From Nodosilinea sp. LEGE 07298 (lineage in GTDB: Bacteria > Cyanobacteriota > Cyanobacteriia > Phormidesmidales > Phormidesmidaceae), in contig NZ_JADEXE010000043.1 of the NCBI RefSeq assembly GCF_015207265.1, forward strand, positions 1 to 32,386: 32,386 nt of DNA. Direction: 5' to 3'. The notes under the pieces are model-generated. The model had not been told where the DNA came from. It did no database searches and worked only from the letters and a program-made list of their open reading frames with translations. Shown here one piece after another: positions 6,814 through 13,745 of this stretch. Both the position numbers and the translations under genes were made by a program. The stretch's first letter is position 1. The number at the start of each line of letters is the position of its first letter.

Positions 6814-8004
6814 ATGAATTTAGGTGCTCTAAGCCACAGGGCTGCATCGGCTAATTTGTCTCGTCGGTGGCTGGCTTTGGTGGGGACGGCCATTCTGGGC
6901 GTGGCGGGGTTTGGGATCTGGAGAGGTTGGCAGGGACGGGTTGCCCAGCAGGCTGAGGTCGAGGTTGTGGCCCCAGCGATCGCAACGGTGACCGCCCTGG
7001 GACGGTTAGAGCCCGAGGGCGAGGCGATTAATCTGATTGCGCCCACAGCCACCCAGGAAAGCCGAATTGAGCGGCTGCTGGTGGCAGAGGGCGATCGCGT
7101 CGCAGCCGGTCAGGCGATCGCCATTTTGGACAACCGCGATCGCCTCCAGGCCGCCCTGCAACAGGCCCAAGAGCAGGTGCAGGTAGCCCGCGCCCAGCTG
7201 GCCCAAGTCGAAGCCGGAGCCAAGTCGGGGGAAATTGCCGCCCAGCAGGCCGAGATCGCTCGATTGGAGGCCGCTCAGGCAGGCGACTTCAGCGGTCAAC
7301 AGGCCGTGGTCGCGCGTTTAGAGGCCGAAGTCGAAAATGCTCGCGTGGAGTACGAGCGCTACGAATCGCTGTACCAGCAGGGCGGCATTTCGGCCTCCGA
7401 TCGCGATGCCAGACAGCTCACCTACACCACGGCCCAGCGGCAGCTTCAGGAAGCCCAAGCCTCTCTGGAGCGAATTCGGACCACCAGCCGCAAGCAGATC
7501 GATCAAGCCCGCGCTACCCTCGACCAAATTGCCGAGGTGCGGCCCGTGGATGTGGCGGCGGCAGAGGCAGAAGTCGAGGCCGCGATCGCCGCCGTAGCTG
7601 AAGCCGAGGCCAATCTGGCCCAGGCGACGGTGCGATCGCCCCAGGCCGGGCAGATTCTCAAAATTCACGCTCGCCCCGGCGAAAAAATTGCCGAGGAAGG
7701 CATTGCCACCCTGGGCCAAACCCAGCAGATGCAGGTGGTTGCCGAAGTCTACCAGAGCGACATCAACCAGCTCAAAGTGGGTCAGCCCGCTGAGATTACC
7801 TCCACGGTGTTTCCCGAAACGCTGCAGGGCACCGTCGATCGCATTGGCCTACAAGTGCAGCCGCAGCAGGTGGTCAACGAAGACCCTGCCGCCAACATCG
7901 ACGCCAGGGTGATTGAAGTGTTCATCGACCTGGATGAGGCCGCCAGTCAAACCGTGGCGGGGCTCACGAACCTGCAGGTAACGGCGATGATTGAAACCGA
8001 ATAG
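6814..8004 (+). CDS. devB: DevB-type ABC exporter membrane fusion protein
   Basis: This is the periplasmic adaptor of a DevBCA exporter, which links the inner-membrane transporter to a TolC-like outer-membrane channel. With the start at 6814 it has 396 residues. A membrane anchor sits near 19-40 (WLALVGTAILGVAGFGIW), followed by a lipoyl-like half (TALGRLEPEG... RVAAGQAIAILDNRD). An Ala/Gln/Glu-rich alpha-hairpin coiled coil spans about 105-275, then the second lipoyl half and a beta-barrel domain follow. Start choice: a GGGAGGGAG ribosome site (6802-6810) precedes ATG 6814, whereas ATG 6772 is inside the promoter. In heterocyst formers the orthologous system exports envelope glycolipids. In other cyanobacteria the cargo is uncertain. 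It is likely repressed by the divergent TetR protein. Confidence 0.93.
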   Translation: MNLGALSHRAASANLSRRWLALVGTAILGVAGFGIWRGWQGRVAQQAEVEVVAPAIATVTALGRLEPEGEAINLIAPTATQESRIERLLVAEGDRVAAGQAIAILDNRDRLQAALQQAQEQVQVARAQLAQVEAGAKSGEIAAQQAEIARLEAAQAGDFSGQQAVVARLEAEVENARVEYERYESLYQQGGISASDRDARQLTYTTAQRQLQEAQASLERIRTTSRKQIDQARATLDQIAEVRPVDVAAAEAEVEAAIAAVAEAEANLAQATVRSPQAGQILKIHARPGEKIAEEGIATLGQTQQMQVVAEVYQSDINQLKVGQPAEITSTVFPETLQGTVDRIGLQVQPQQVVNEDPAANIDARVIEVFIDLDEAASQTVAGLTNLQVTAMIETE

Positions 8005-8062
8005 CCGATCCGGCTATATCGCCAGTTCAACAATTAACACTAACAACGCCCAATCCAAAATC

Positions 8063-8165
8063 TATAGCTACAGTCGCCTGGGTTAGGACATCAGAAAACG
8101 TTCAAACGTTTGAACGTTCAAATATTTAGAAGAGAAATGTCTTAACCAGACTGGCTACAGCTATA
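8063..8165 (+). mobile_element. MITE-like element, copy 2 (103 bp), within the devBCA operon
   Basis: The element has the same ends as copies 1 and 3 (TATAGCTACAGTCGCC... GGCTACAGCTATA); about 20 of 29 end positions match between its two termini. The central palindrome is reduced to a perfect 22-nt core (8097-8118) with three AACGTT words, and the outer arms no longer pair. It takes up about half of the 198-nt gap between devB and devC. It has no T-run after the hairpin, so it is not an obvious terminator. Confidence 0.8.
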
Positions 8166-8202
8166 AAACCCTCAAGCCAAAATCGACCCAGGAGCCACCC
8201 CT

Positions 8203-9387
8203 ATGCTTGGCCTGATCAAAACCCTCAAAACGCTGGGCGATCGCACCCCCCTCGGGCTAAAGCAGCTCAAGCACGATCGCCTGCGGCTGCTGACTGCGAT
8301 CGCAGGCATTACCTTCGCCGATATTTTGATCTTCATGCAGCTGGGGTTTGCCGATGCTCTCTACAAAAGCAACACCCAGTATCCCCGCGCCCTACAGGCC
8401 GACCTGGTGATCATCAGCACCCAGGCGAAAAACTTTGGCCAGTTGCGCACGTTTACTCGGCGGCGGCTCTGGCAGGCTCAAGATGTACCCGGTGTCGTCT
8501 CTGCCGAACCGTTGTATCTGGGTTCGGTGCAGTGGCGCAACCCTCAAAACCGCCAGCAGACCTCCATGCTGCTGATTGGCCAAAACCCCAGTCAGCCTGC
8601 CTTTGACCTGCCCGACGTGAATGCGAAGCTCGATACCATTCGCCTGCCCGACCATGTCTTATTTGACCAGGCCTCGCGCGGCAGCTACGACGAGATGATT
8701 GAGCAAGTCAATCGGGGCGAGCGGGTGACGACAGAAATTGGCCTGCGCACCGTGGAGGTGGCCGGGCTGTTTGAAGTGGGCGCATCGTTTTCCGATGATG
8801 GCGCGTTGATTACCAGCGACCAGAATTTCTTGCGGCTGTTTCCTAAACGAGAGGCCGGGGCCGTGAGCCTGGGATTGATCAACCTGGAACCAGAGGCCGA
8901 CCTTGAGCAGGTGAGAGCCGAGCTAGCCGCTCGCTTGCCCGATGATGTGCAGGTGTTAACCCAGGCGGGTTACGTCGATTTTGAGCTTAACGATATCCAG
9001 TCTGCGTCGCCGATTGGCTTTGTGTTTGGCCTGGGGTCGGCGATGGGGTTCATCGTTGGCGTGGTGATCGTCTATCAAGTGCTTTCAACCGATGTGAACA
9101 GCCACCTGGGCGAGTATGCCACCTTTCGCGCTATGGGCTACCGCAACTCCTACCTGTTGGGCATTGTGGTTGAAGAGGCGATCATTCTGTCGGTGCTGGG
9201 CTTTGTGCCCGGCCTGGTGATTGCCCTGGGGGCCTATCAGCTGACGGCTGCGGCCACGGCGTTGCCCCTGGCCATGCCCACCAGCCGGGCCATTACGGTG
9301 CTGACGCTCACCTTTGTGATGTGTGGGGCTTCGGGGGCGATCGCCACTCGCCGCCTGCAGGCCGCCGACCCGGCAGATATCTTCTAA
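8203..9387 (+). CDS. devC: DevC-type ABC exporter permease
   Basis: This 394-residue permease of the MacB/FtsX-like superfamily forms the membrane part of the DevBCA exporter. It has one N-terminal membrane helix (about 28-48), then a large periplasmic domain (about 55-260). Three C-terminal membrane helices (roughly 268-292, 318-342, 355-378) follow, with the cytoplasmic coupling segment SHLGEYATFRAMGYRN between the first two. It ends with the typical RRLQAADPADIF tail. Length is normal for DevC. ATG 8203 is preceded by CAGGAGCC, a suitable ribosome site. It lies between devB and devA, and the gap to devB is enlarged by a MITE-like element. Confidence 0.94.
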   Translation: MLGLIKTLKTLGDRTPLGLKQLKHDRLRLLTAIAGITFADILIFMQLGFADALYKSNTQYPRALQADLVIISTQAKNFGQLRTFTRRRLWQAQDVPGVVSAEPLYLGSVQWRNPQNRQQTSMLLIGQNPSQPAFDLPDVNAKLDTIRLPDHVLFDQASRGSYDEMIEQVNRGERVTTEIGLRTVEVAGLFEVGASFSDDGALITSDQNFLRLFPKREAGAVSLGLINLEPEADLEQVRAELAARLPDDVQVLTQAGYVDFELNDIQSASPIGFVFGLGSAMGFIVGVVIVYQVLSTDVNSHLGEYATFRAMGYRNSYLLGIVVEEAIILSVLGFVPGLVIALGAYQLTAAATALPLAMPTSRAITVLTLTFVMCGASGAIATRRLQAADPADIF

Positions 9388-9461
9388 TTTTTGGATTTTA
9401 GACTGGCGATTTTGGATTGCCGCAGGCCGCAGAGCCTATGTAAACCAATAAATTCAATGCT

Positions 9462-9478
9462 GGTGGGCAGCACCCACC
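9462..9478. repeat. GGTGGG hairpin (variant copy)
   Basis: GGTGGG-CAGCA-CCCACC forms a 6-bp stem in the 125-nt gap between devC and devA. It is a diverged version of the GGTGGGCA/TGCCCACC hairpins at 12974-12990 and 17033-17049. No T-run follows it. Confidence 0.5.
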
Positions 9479-9512
9479 CCACGATTCAAAACTCAAAACT
9501 CCTCTAGTTCCT

Positions 9513-10220
9513 ATGTCCACCAATCATTCCATCGTTGTTCATCAGCTCAATCACTCTTTTGGTGCGGGCAACCTGCAAAAACAGGTGCTGTTCGACATTA
9601 ACCTGGCGATCTCGGCGGGGGAGATTGTGATTATGACTGGGCCATCAGGCTCTGGCAAAACGACACTGCTCACCCTGATTGGCGGTCTGCGATCGGCGCA
9701 GACGGGCAGCCTCAAGGTGGTTGGCCATGAAATTACCGGGGCCAGCGAAAATGACCTGGTCAAGGCCCGCCGCAACAATGGCTATATTTTTCAGGCCCAC
9801 AATTTACACGGCAGCCTGACAGCGATTGAGAATGTGCAGATGGGGCTAGAAGTCCACGGTAATTTAGCCAAGCCCGAACGCCATCGTCAGGCCGCCGCCA
9901 TGCTAGAAAAGGTCGGCCTGGGCGATCGCATTCACTACTACCCAGCAGATTTATCGGGGGGCCAAAAGCAGCGGGTGGCGATCGCCCGCGCTCTAGTCAG
10001 CCGCCCCAAAATTGTGCTGGCCGACGAACCCACCGCCGCCCTCGATAAAAAATCGGGCCGCGACGTGGTTGATATCATGCACGATTTGGCCAAGCAGCAG
10101 GGCTGCACAATTCTGCTGGTCACTCACGACAATCGCATTCTCGACATCGCCGATCGCATTGTGTATATGGAAGATGGACGCCTCTCGAAGCAGCCAGAGC
10201 TGGCGGAGAGCGCACAATAG
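9513..10220 (+). CDS. devA: DevA-type ABC exporter ATPase
   Basis: This 235-residue ATPase of the LolD/MacB class powers the DevBCA exporter. The nucleotide-binding motifs are complete: Walker A GPSGSGKT (43-50), Q-loop Q94, signature LSGGQ (147-151), Walker B IVLADE (167-172) and switch histidine H205. The early VVHQLNHSFGAGNLQKQVLFDI and the NNGYIFQAHNLHGSLTA stretch are characteristic of DevA. It is the third gene of the devB-devC-devA set, in the usual order. The start ATG 9513 follows a short pyrimidine-rich leader without a strong ribosome site. Confidence 0.95.
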   Translation: MSTNHSIVVHQLNHSFGAGNLQKQVLFDINLAISAGEIVIMTGPSGSGKTTLLTLIGGLRSAQTGSLKVVGHEITGASENDLVKARRNNGYIFQAHNLHGSLTAIENVQMGLEVHGNLAKPERHRQAAAMLEKVGLGDRIHYYPADLSGGQKQRVAIARALVSRPKIVLADEPTAALDKKSGRDVVDIMHDLAKQQGCTILLVTHDNRILDIADRIVYMEDGRLSKQPELAESAQ

Positions 10221-10291
10221 TCGTAGGCCTGCCCACGGCTCGCTTGTTCCTGATTAGCTCCCTTCTGTTTAAGTCAGCCCCAGGTTCTTCT

Positions 10292-11896
10292 ATGACCATT
10301 CGAGTTTGGACCAGGCAGCGATTGAAATTCGTGGCCATTCTCTTAGCGACGGTTCTACTGCAATCGCTGTGGTTTGCGCTGCCGGGCCACAGCGCCGAGC
10401 GCGTCTTTATCAACTTTGGACCGCTAGAGCGCTCGATCGCCGTCGCCGACCTAGAGACCTACGCCCGCACGGGCAAGCTCAACAACGAGTTGGAAAGTTT
10501 GAGCCGCTACTTCAGCCCCGAACAGCTCGAACAATTTCGCAACGCGCTCACCCTCAGCGCCGATATTGATGTGGTGACAGTTGCTCAGTTTCTCTACACG
10601 CCGCAGGGAGAGGCCATCTTGGATGCCCTGGGAGAAGTGGTGCAAACGGCGAGGCAGCTGAATGGAGCGCGGGCGATTCGGGGGGCGCTGATCTTAGCGG
10701 CAGCCGACCCCGATGCCGACTTTAATGTGCTCAGCTTCCTCAAGCATTTCCCCACGGAAGGGGCGCGGGTTGATTTGCAGCAGGTCTCATCGGTAGCTCG
10801 GGAAGTGTTGACCACCATCAACCAAACCCAGCAGACGGTGGCTCAAATTGGTCAGCAGGCCACGGCTGCCGCTGGCGAAGCAGGCGACATTGCCTCTGCT
10901 CCGGGTAACCCAACCAAGCTAGGGCCATACCGCTGGCAAAAGCAGTCGCTCGATCAGCTGACTCTGCCAACCGACCTCTATCTACCCGACGAGCAGAACG
11001 TTCCGCTGGTAATCATTTCCCACGGGTTAGGGGGCGATCGCTCGTCCTTTGCCTACGTGGCTGAGCATTTAGCCTCTCACGGGTTCGCCGTGGCGGTGGT
11101 AGAGCACCCCGGCAGTAGCTCAGACCAGATAGAGGCGCTGCTCACAGGCCAAACCAATGAAGCCGTTGATCCCGAAGAGATGGTGCGGCGGGCCACGTCA
11201 ATTCAAATGCTGCTAGATGAGTTGGCAGCTGCTGCTCAAGGTTCAGCCCTGGGCAATCGAATCGATTTTGAGCGGATTGGTGGTTTGGGACAGTCTTTTG
11301 GAGCGTATACGATGCTGGCCCTAGCGGGTGCCACCGTCAACCCGGCATCGTTGGAGCAGAGCTGCCCGCCAGAGCTGTCTAGCCAGCTGAATCTGTCGCT
11401 GCTGCTGCAGTGCTCGGTACTCAGGCTGCCCCAGCCGCTGCCTACCCTAGAAGACCGTCGCATCAAAGCAGCGATCGCGATCAATCCCCTCGATAGCGTC
11501 GTGTTTGGCGAAGCAGGCATGGCGAATATCGATGTACCGATTCTGATCGTCTCCGGCAGTGCAGATACAGTGACGCCCGCTCTGGCCGAACAAATTCGCC
11601 CGTTTACCTGGTTAGAGGTCGCTGAGCGCTACCTGTTGCTGATCAAAAACGGCACTCATTTTTCCACTATTTTTGAGCAACCCGATACAGATACCTTGCC
11701 GGTGCCCGCACAGGCGATCGGTCCTAGTCCGATGACCGCGCAGGGCTATATCGAAGCCATGAGTGTGGCCTTCTTTAAAGCCCATCTGGCCGGAGAAAAT
11801 GACTATCGCCAGTATCTCGACCAGACCTATGTGCAAACGCTTAGCCAGCCCGAGCTACCCCTCTACCTGGTGCGTGATGTTGCGCTGGAGGAATAG
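10292..11896 (+). CDS. Secreted alpha/beta hydrolase with DUF1400 N-terminus
   Basis: From ATG 10292 this is a 534-residue protein. An N-terminal signal or anchor sequence (about residues 9-34, LKFVAILLATVLLQSLWFAL) is followed by a DUF1400 domain (about 38-125). A dienelactone-hydrolase-like alpha/beta-hydrolase domain covers about 235-530. The oxyanion region is SHGLGGDRSSF, the nucleophile is S335 in GLGQSFGAY, the acid is probably in VSGSADTVTP, and the histidine in KNGTHFS. The protein is probably periplasmic or membrane-anchored. Its substrate is unknown; esters or lipids would fit the fold. It follows devA by 71 nt on the same strand and may be co-transcribed, hinting at a link with lipid export (inference). 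An in-frame TTG at 10244 would give an unlikely 16-residue extension. Confidence 0.88.
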   Translation: MTIRVWTRQRLKFVAILLATVLLQSLWFALPGHSAERVFINFGPLERSIAVADLETYARTGKLNNELESLSRYFSPEQLEQFRNALTLSADIDVVTVAQFLYTPQGEAILDALGEVVQTARQLNGARAIRGALILAAADPDADFNVLSFLKHFPTEGARVDLQQVSSVAREVLTTINQTQQTVAQIGQQATAAAGEAGDIASAPGNPTKLGPYRWQKQSLDQLTLPTDLYLPDEQNVPLVIISHGLGGDRSSFAYVAEHLASHGFAVAVVEHPGSSSDQIEALLTGQTNEAVDPEEMVRRATSIQMLLDELAAAAQGSALGNRIDFERIGGLGQSFGAYTMLALAGATVNPASLEQSCPPELSSQLNLSLLLQCSVLRLPQPLPTLEDRRIKAAIAINPLDSVVFGEAGMANIDVPILIVSGSADTVTPALAEQIRPFTWLEVAERYLLLIKNGTHFSTIFEQPDTDTLPVPAQAIGPSPMTAQGYIEAMSVAFFKAHLAGENDYRQYLDQTYVQTLSQPELPLYLVRDVALEE

Positions 11897-11942
11897 CATT
11901 GTAGGGTTTTGCTGGTGCAGGCCAAGTCACGCTGCGACAATG

Positions 11943-12173
11943 GCATTGCGGGGCGATCGCATCCTACAACCAAGCCCTGTTTTGCTATAGCCAGGGGATG
12001 ATATAGCGTTGCGGGGCGATCGCATCCTATAACCAAGCCTTGTATTGCCATAACCAGGGGTTGATATCGCATTGCAGGGCGATCGCATCGTAAAACCAGG
12101 CCGTGACATCGCATTGCAGGGCGATCGCATCGTAAAACCAGGCGGTGATACGCGATGTCCAGGCGGTGATATA
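11943..12173. repeat. 21-nt tandem repeat array with embedded HIP1 sites
   Basis: Eleven contiguous 21-nt units fill exactly 231 nt. A type-a unit such as GCATTGCAGGGCGATCGCAT (plus C) carries HIP1. Types b and c look like GTAAAACCAGGCCGTGACAT. The order is abc abc ab abc, giving two 63-nt and one 42-nt higher-order repeats before the last abc set. The array fills most of the 404-nt gap between the hydrolase and the DUF3124 lipoprotein genes. Because 21 is a multiple of three, stop-free frames appear across it by chance. Its end abuts MITE copy 3. Confidence 0.85.
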
Positions 12174-12275
12174 TAGCCAGAGTCACCTGGGTTAGGACAT
12201 CCATAAAGCCTGAGAACGTTCAAACGTTTGAACGTTCTCAGGGAAACAGTCCTTACCAGACTGGCTACAGCTATA
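12172..12275 (+). mobile_element. MITE-like element, copy 3 (104 bp)
   Basis: The ends TATAGCCAGAGTCACCTGG and CTGGCTACAGCTATA match copies 1 and 2. The centre (12209-12242) is a perfect 34-nt palindrome. Its outer arms read CCTGAG/CTCAGG, where copy 1 has CCTATG/CATAGG: both arms changed together, so pairing is kept. It overlaps the last two bases of the 21-nt array and lies 25 nt from the end of the DUF3124 gene. Confidence 0.82.
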
Positions 12276-12300
12276 GCCTTGCAGGTCGGGGCGATCGCTA

Positions 12301-12864
12301 TTATTCGGGCGGCAGTGTTTCGATCACGCGGGCGGGGCTAACGAACGACATGCCCTGCTGGGAGGCGGAGCTGATCATCACGGCTTCGACGACGGGATCG
12401 CTGACGGGGGCGGTGGCCTGCCATTGCACAATGAAATTGGCCCCAATGCCGCCGGTAACATCGCTGCGGTCGATGACGACTTCTGTGGAGGCCAGCGGGC
12501 CTAGCTGAATCGGCGCATCGAGGTAAGCCATCACGCGATCGCCCGCCGAGTTGTAGTAATCGAGAGTGGAAATCACAATCGGCTGGTTGCGATCGGTGTT
12601 GCGCAGGCTGAGCGTAGCCGTGAGCTGAAAGGTGCGGTTTTGGTCAGAGTCAAAAATTTCGGCGTAGACCGGCACGTAGAGCGTTTGCCCCTGTACGGGC
12701 GCGGCGATCGCGTCAGCAGCGGCCAGTACTGTAACGCCGGGGCGATCTGCAAACCGCTGCTGCGTCGAGAGGCTGGGCGTGGGGCTGTTGGCCGCAGTCT
12801 GGGTCGCGCAGGCCGATAGCATTGCCAGCACCACCCCTAGCAGCGCTCCCTTCAGATTCGCCAT
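12301..12864 (-). CDS. DUF3124 lipoprotein
   Basis: With the start at 12864 this is a 187-residue protein that opens MANLKGALLGVVLAMLSAC. The lipobox LSAC predicts lipid attachment at Cys19 and a mature protein tethered on the periplasmic side of a membrane. After a Ser/Thr/Pro-rich linker the body has the beta-rich features of DUF3124 (LYVPVYAEIF..., LTATLSLRNTD, LDYYNSAGDRV, NFIVQWQA). The function of the family is unknown. The upstream Met at 12906 would put 14 residues before the signal sequence; ATG 12864 with a GGTGG just upstream is preferred. It is downstream of ureF on the same strand with a 167-nt gap, so it probably has its own promoter. Confidence 0.87.
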   Translation of the reverse strand: MANLKGALLGVVLAMLSACATQTAANSPTPSLSTQQRFADRPGVTVLAAADAIAAPVQGQTLYVPVYAEIFDSDQNRTFQLTATLSLRNTDRNQPIVISTLDYYNSAGDRVMAYLDAPIQLGPLASTEVVIDRSDVTGGIGANFIVQWQATAPVSDPVVEAVMISSASQQGMSFVSPARVIETLPPE

Positions 12865-12973
12865 CAGACCACCTTTTAAAGTAATGGGCTCAGCATCATG
12901 GACCAAGCTAACTGTAGCGGAATGGCGCTGAAATAAGCTCTCGCAGATCGCCGAAAGCCTTGATCTGCCGTAG

Positions 12974-12990
12974 GGTGGGCACTGCCCACC
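12974..12990. repeat. GGTGGGCA hairpin repeat
   Basis: GGTGGGCA-C-TGCCCACC is a perfect 17-nt odd palindrome in the gap between ureF and the DUF3124 gene. The same sequence with T at the centre occurs at 17033-17049, and a variant at 9462-9478. Related GGTGGGCA/TGCCCACC palindromes recur in many cyanobacterial genomes. Confidence 0.75.
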
Positions 12991-13031
12991 AGCCTTGATT
13001 CAGTGCCACTCAACTGTAGCGTTGTCTTGGC

Positions 13032-13745
13032 TTAACTGCGAAAGAGTCGGGTGTAGAGGGCCTCGTGCTGCATGGTGGCAAGCGATGTACCCCAGCTGCT
13101 GAGGTAGAGATCGTCTAGCGATTGAGCGGCAAGGGCGCGATCGCAGCTTTCCTCCAGCACTGGGTACAGCTCTAGCAGCATCTGCTGGCCCACCGTCTGC
13201 CCCAGCGGAATCAGCTTGACGGCGCTGGTAATTAAGTTGGCCGCCCAGCTGTGTAGATAGCCCAGCACGGTCTGTCGCCCGTCGATCTCCCAGTGGGCGG
13301 CGAGCAGGGCAAACGCGACGGCAAAGTTGCAGGGGCTGCCCACTGCGCTAAACCAGGGCTTGAGGTCAGGGTGCAGGTGGGTGGCCATGCGCACCAGGGC
13401 GCGGCCCATCGCCCAGCTCTGCTGGCGGCTTTCTTCGCTGTCGCGCAGGGCAGAGAGCTGATGATTGAGGGGGGCAAAGAAATCTGGCGCAGGCACTCCC
13501 TTGCGATCGCCCCAGCCTGCCTGAGTGGCGGCGTGGTGAACCAGCCCCAGGGCGGCTCCGTCGATCGCCACCAGGCCATGGGCTAGCTCTTGCTCTAGCC
13601 AGTGGGTCAGGGCGGCTGGAGTCGTCACAATGCCCTGCTCGACTAGGGTTTCCAGCCCTTCAGAATAGCTGTAGGCCCCGACTGGCAAAGCGGGGCTGGT
13701 CAATTGCAGCAGCCGCAGCAGGGCCTGAGCACTAGTTATGGTCAT
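13032..13745 (-). CDS. ureF: Urease accessory protein UreF
   Basis: This 237-residue all-helical accessory protein joins UreD/UreH and UreG in the complex that carbamylates the active-site lysine of urease and inserts nickel. The family hallmark SPALPVGAYSYSEGLE is at residues 17-32. The GRALVRMATHLHPDL region, a conserved AVAFALLAAHWEI helix and the C-terminal ending (MQHEALYTRLFRS) are also present. Length is normal. The start ATG overlaps the end of ureE by 14 nt, so the two are translationally coupled. No ureG follows; the next gene is an unrelated lipoprotein, so the remaining urease genes must lie elsewhere. Confidence 0.95.
   Translation of the reverse strand: MTITSAQALLRLLQLTSPALPVGAYSYSEGLETLVEQGIVTTPAALTHWLEQELAHGLVAIDGAALGLVHHAATQAGWGDRKGVPAPDFFAPLNHQLSALRDSEESRQQSWAMGRALVRMATHLHPDLKPWFSAVGSPCNFAVAFALLAAHWEIDGRQTVLGYLHSWAANLITSAVKLIPLGQTVGQQMLLELYPVLEESCDRALAAQSLDDLYLSSWGTSLATMQHEALYTRLFRS

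Noticed and set aside
8063-8165. Terminator between devB and devC
   Set aside because: The hairpin is not followed by a T-run, and equivalent copies occur elsewhere as a repeat family.
11943-12173. Possible CRISPR array
   Set aside because: Repeats are directly adjacent with no unique spacers and are too short; no cas genes are nearby.
11863-12223. Two overlapping minus-strand frames that translate as seven-residue repeats (113 and 98 codons)
   Set aside because: They exist because the 21-nt array is a multiple of three and has no stop in several frames. They cross the MITE and lack start signals, so they are repeat artefacts.
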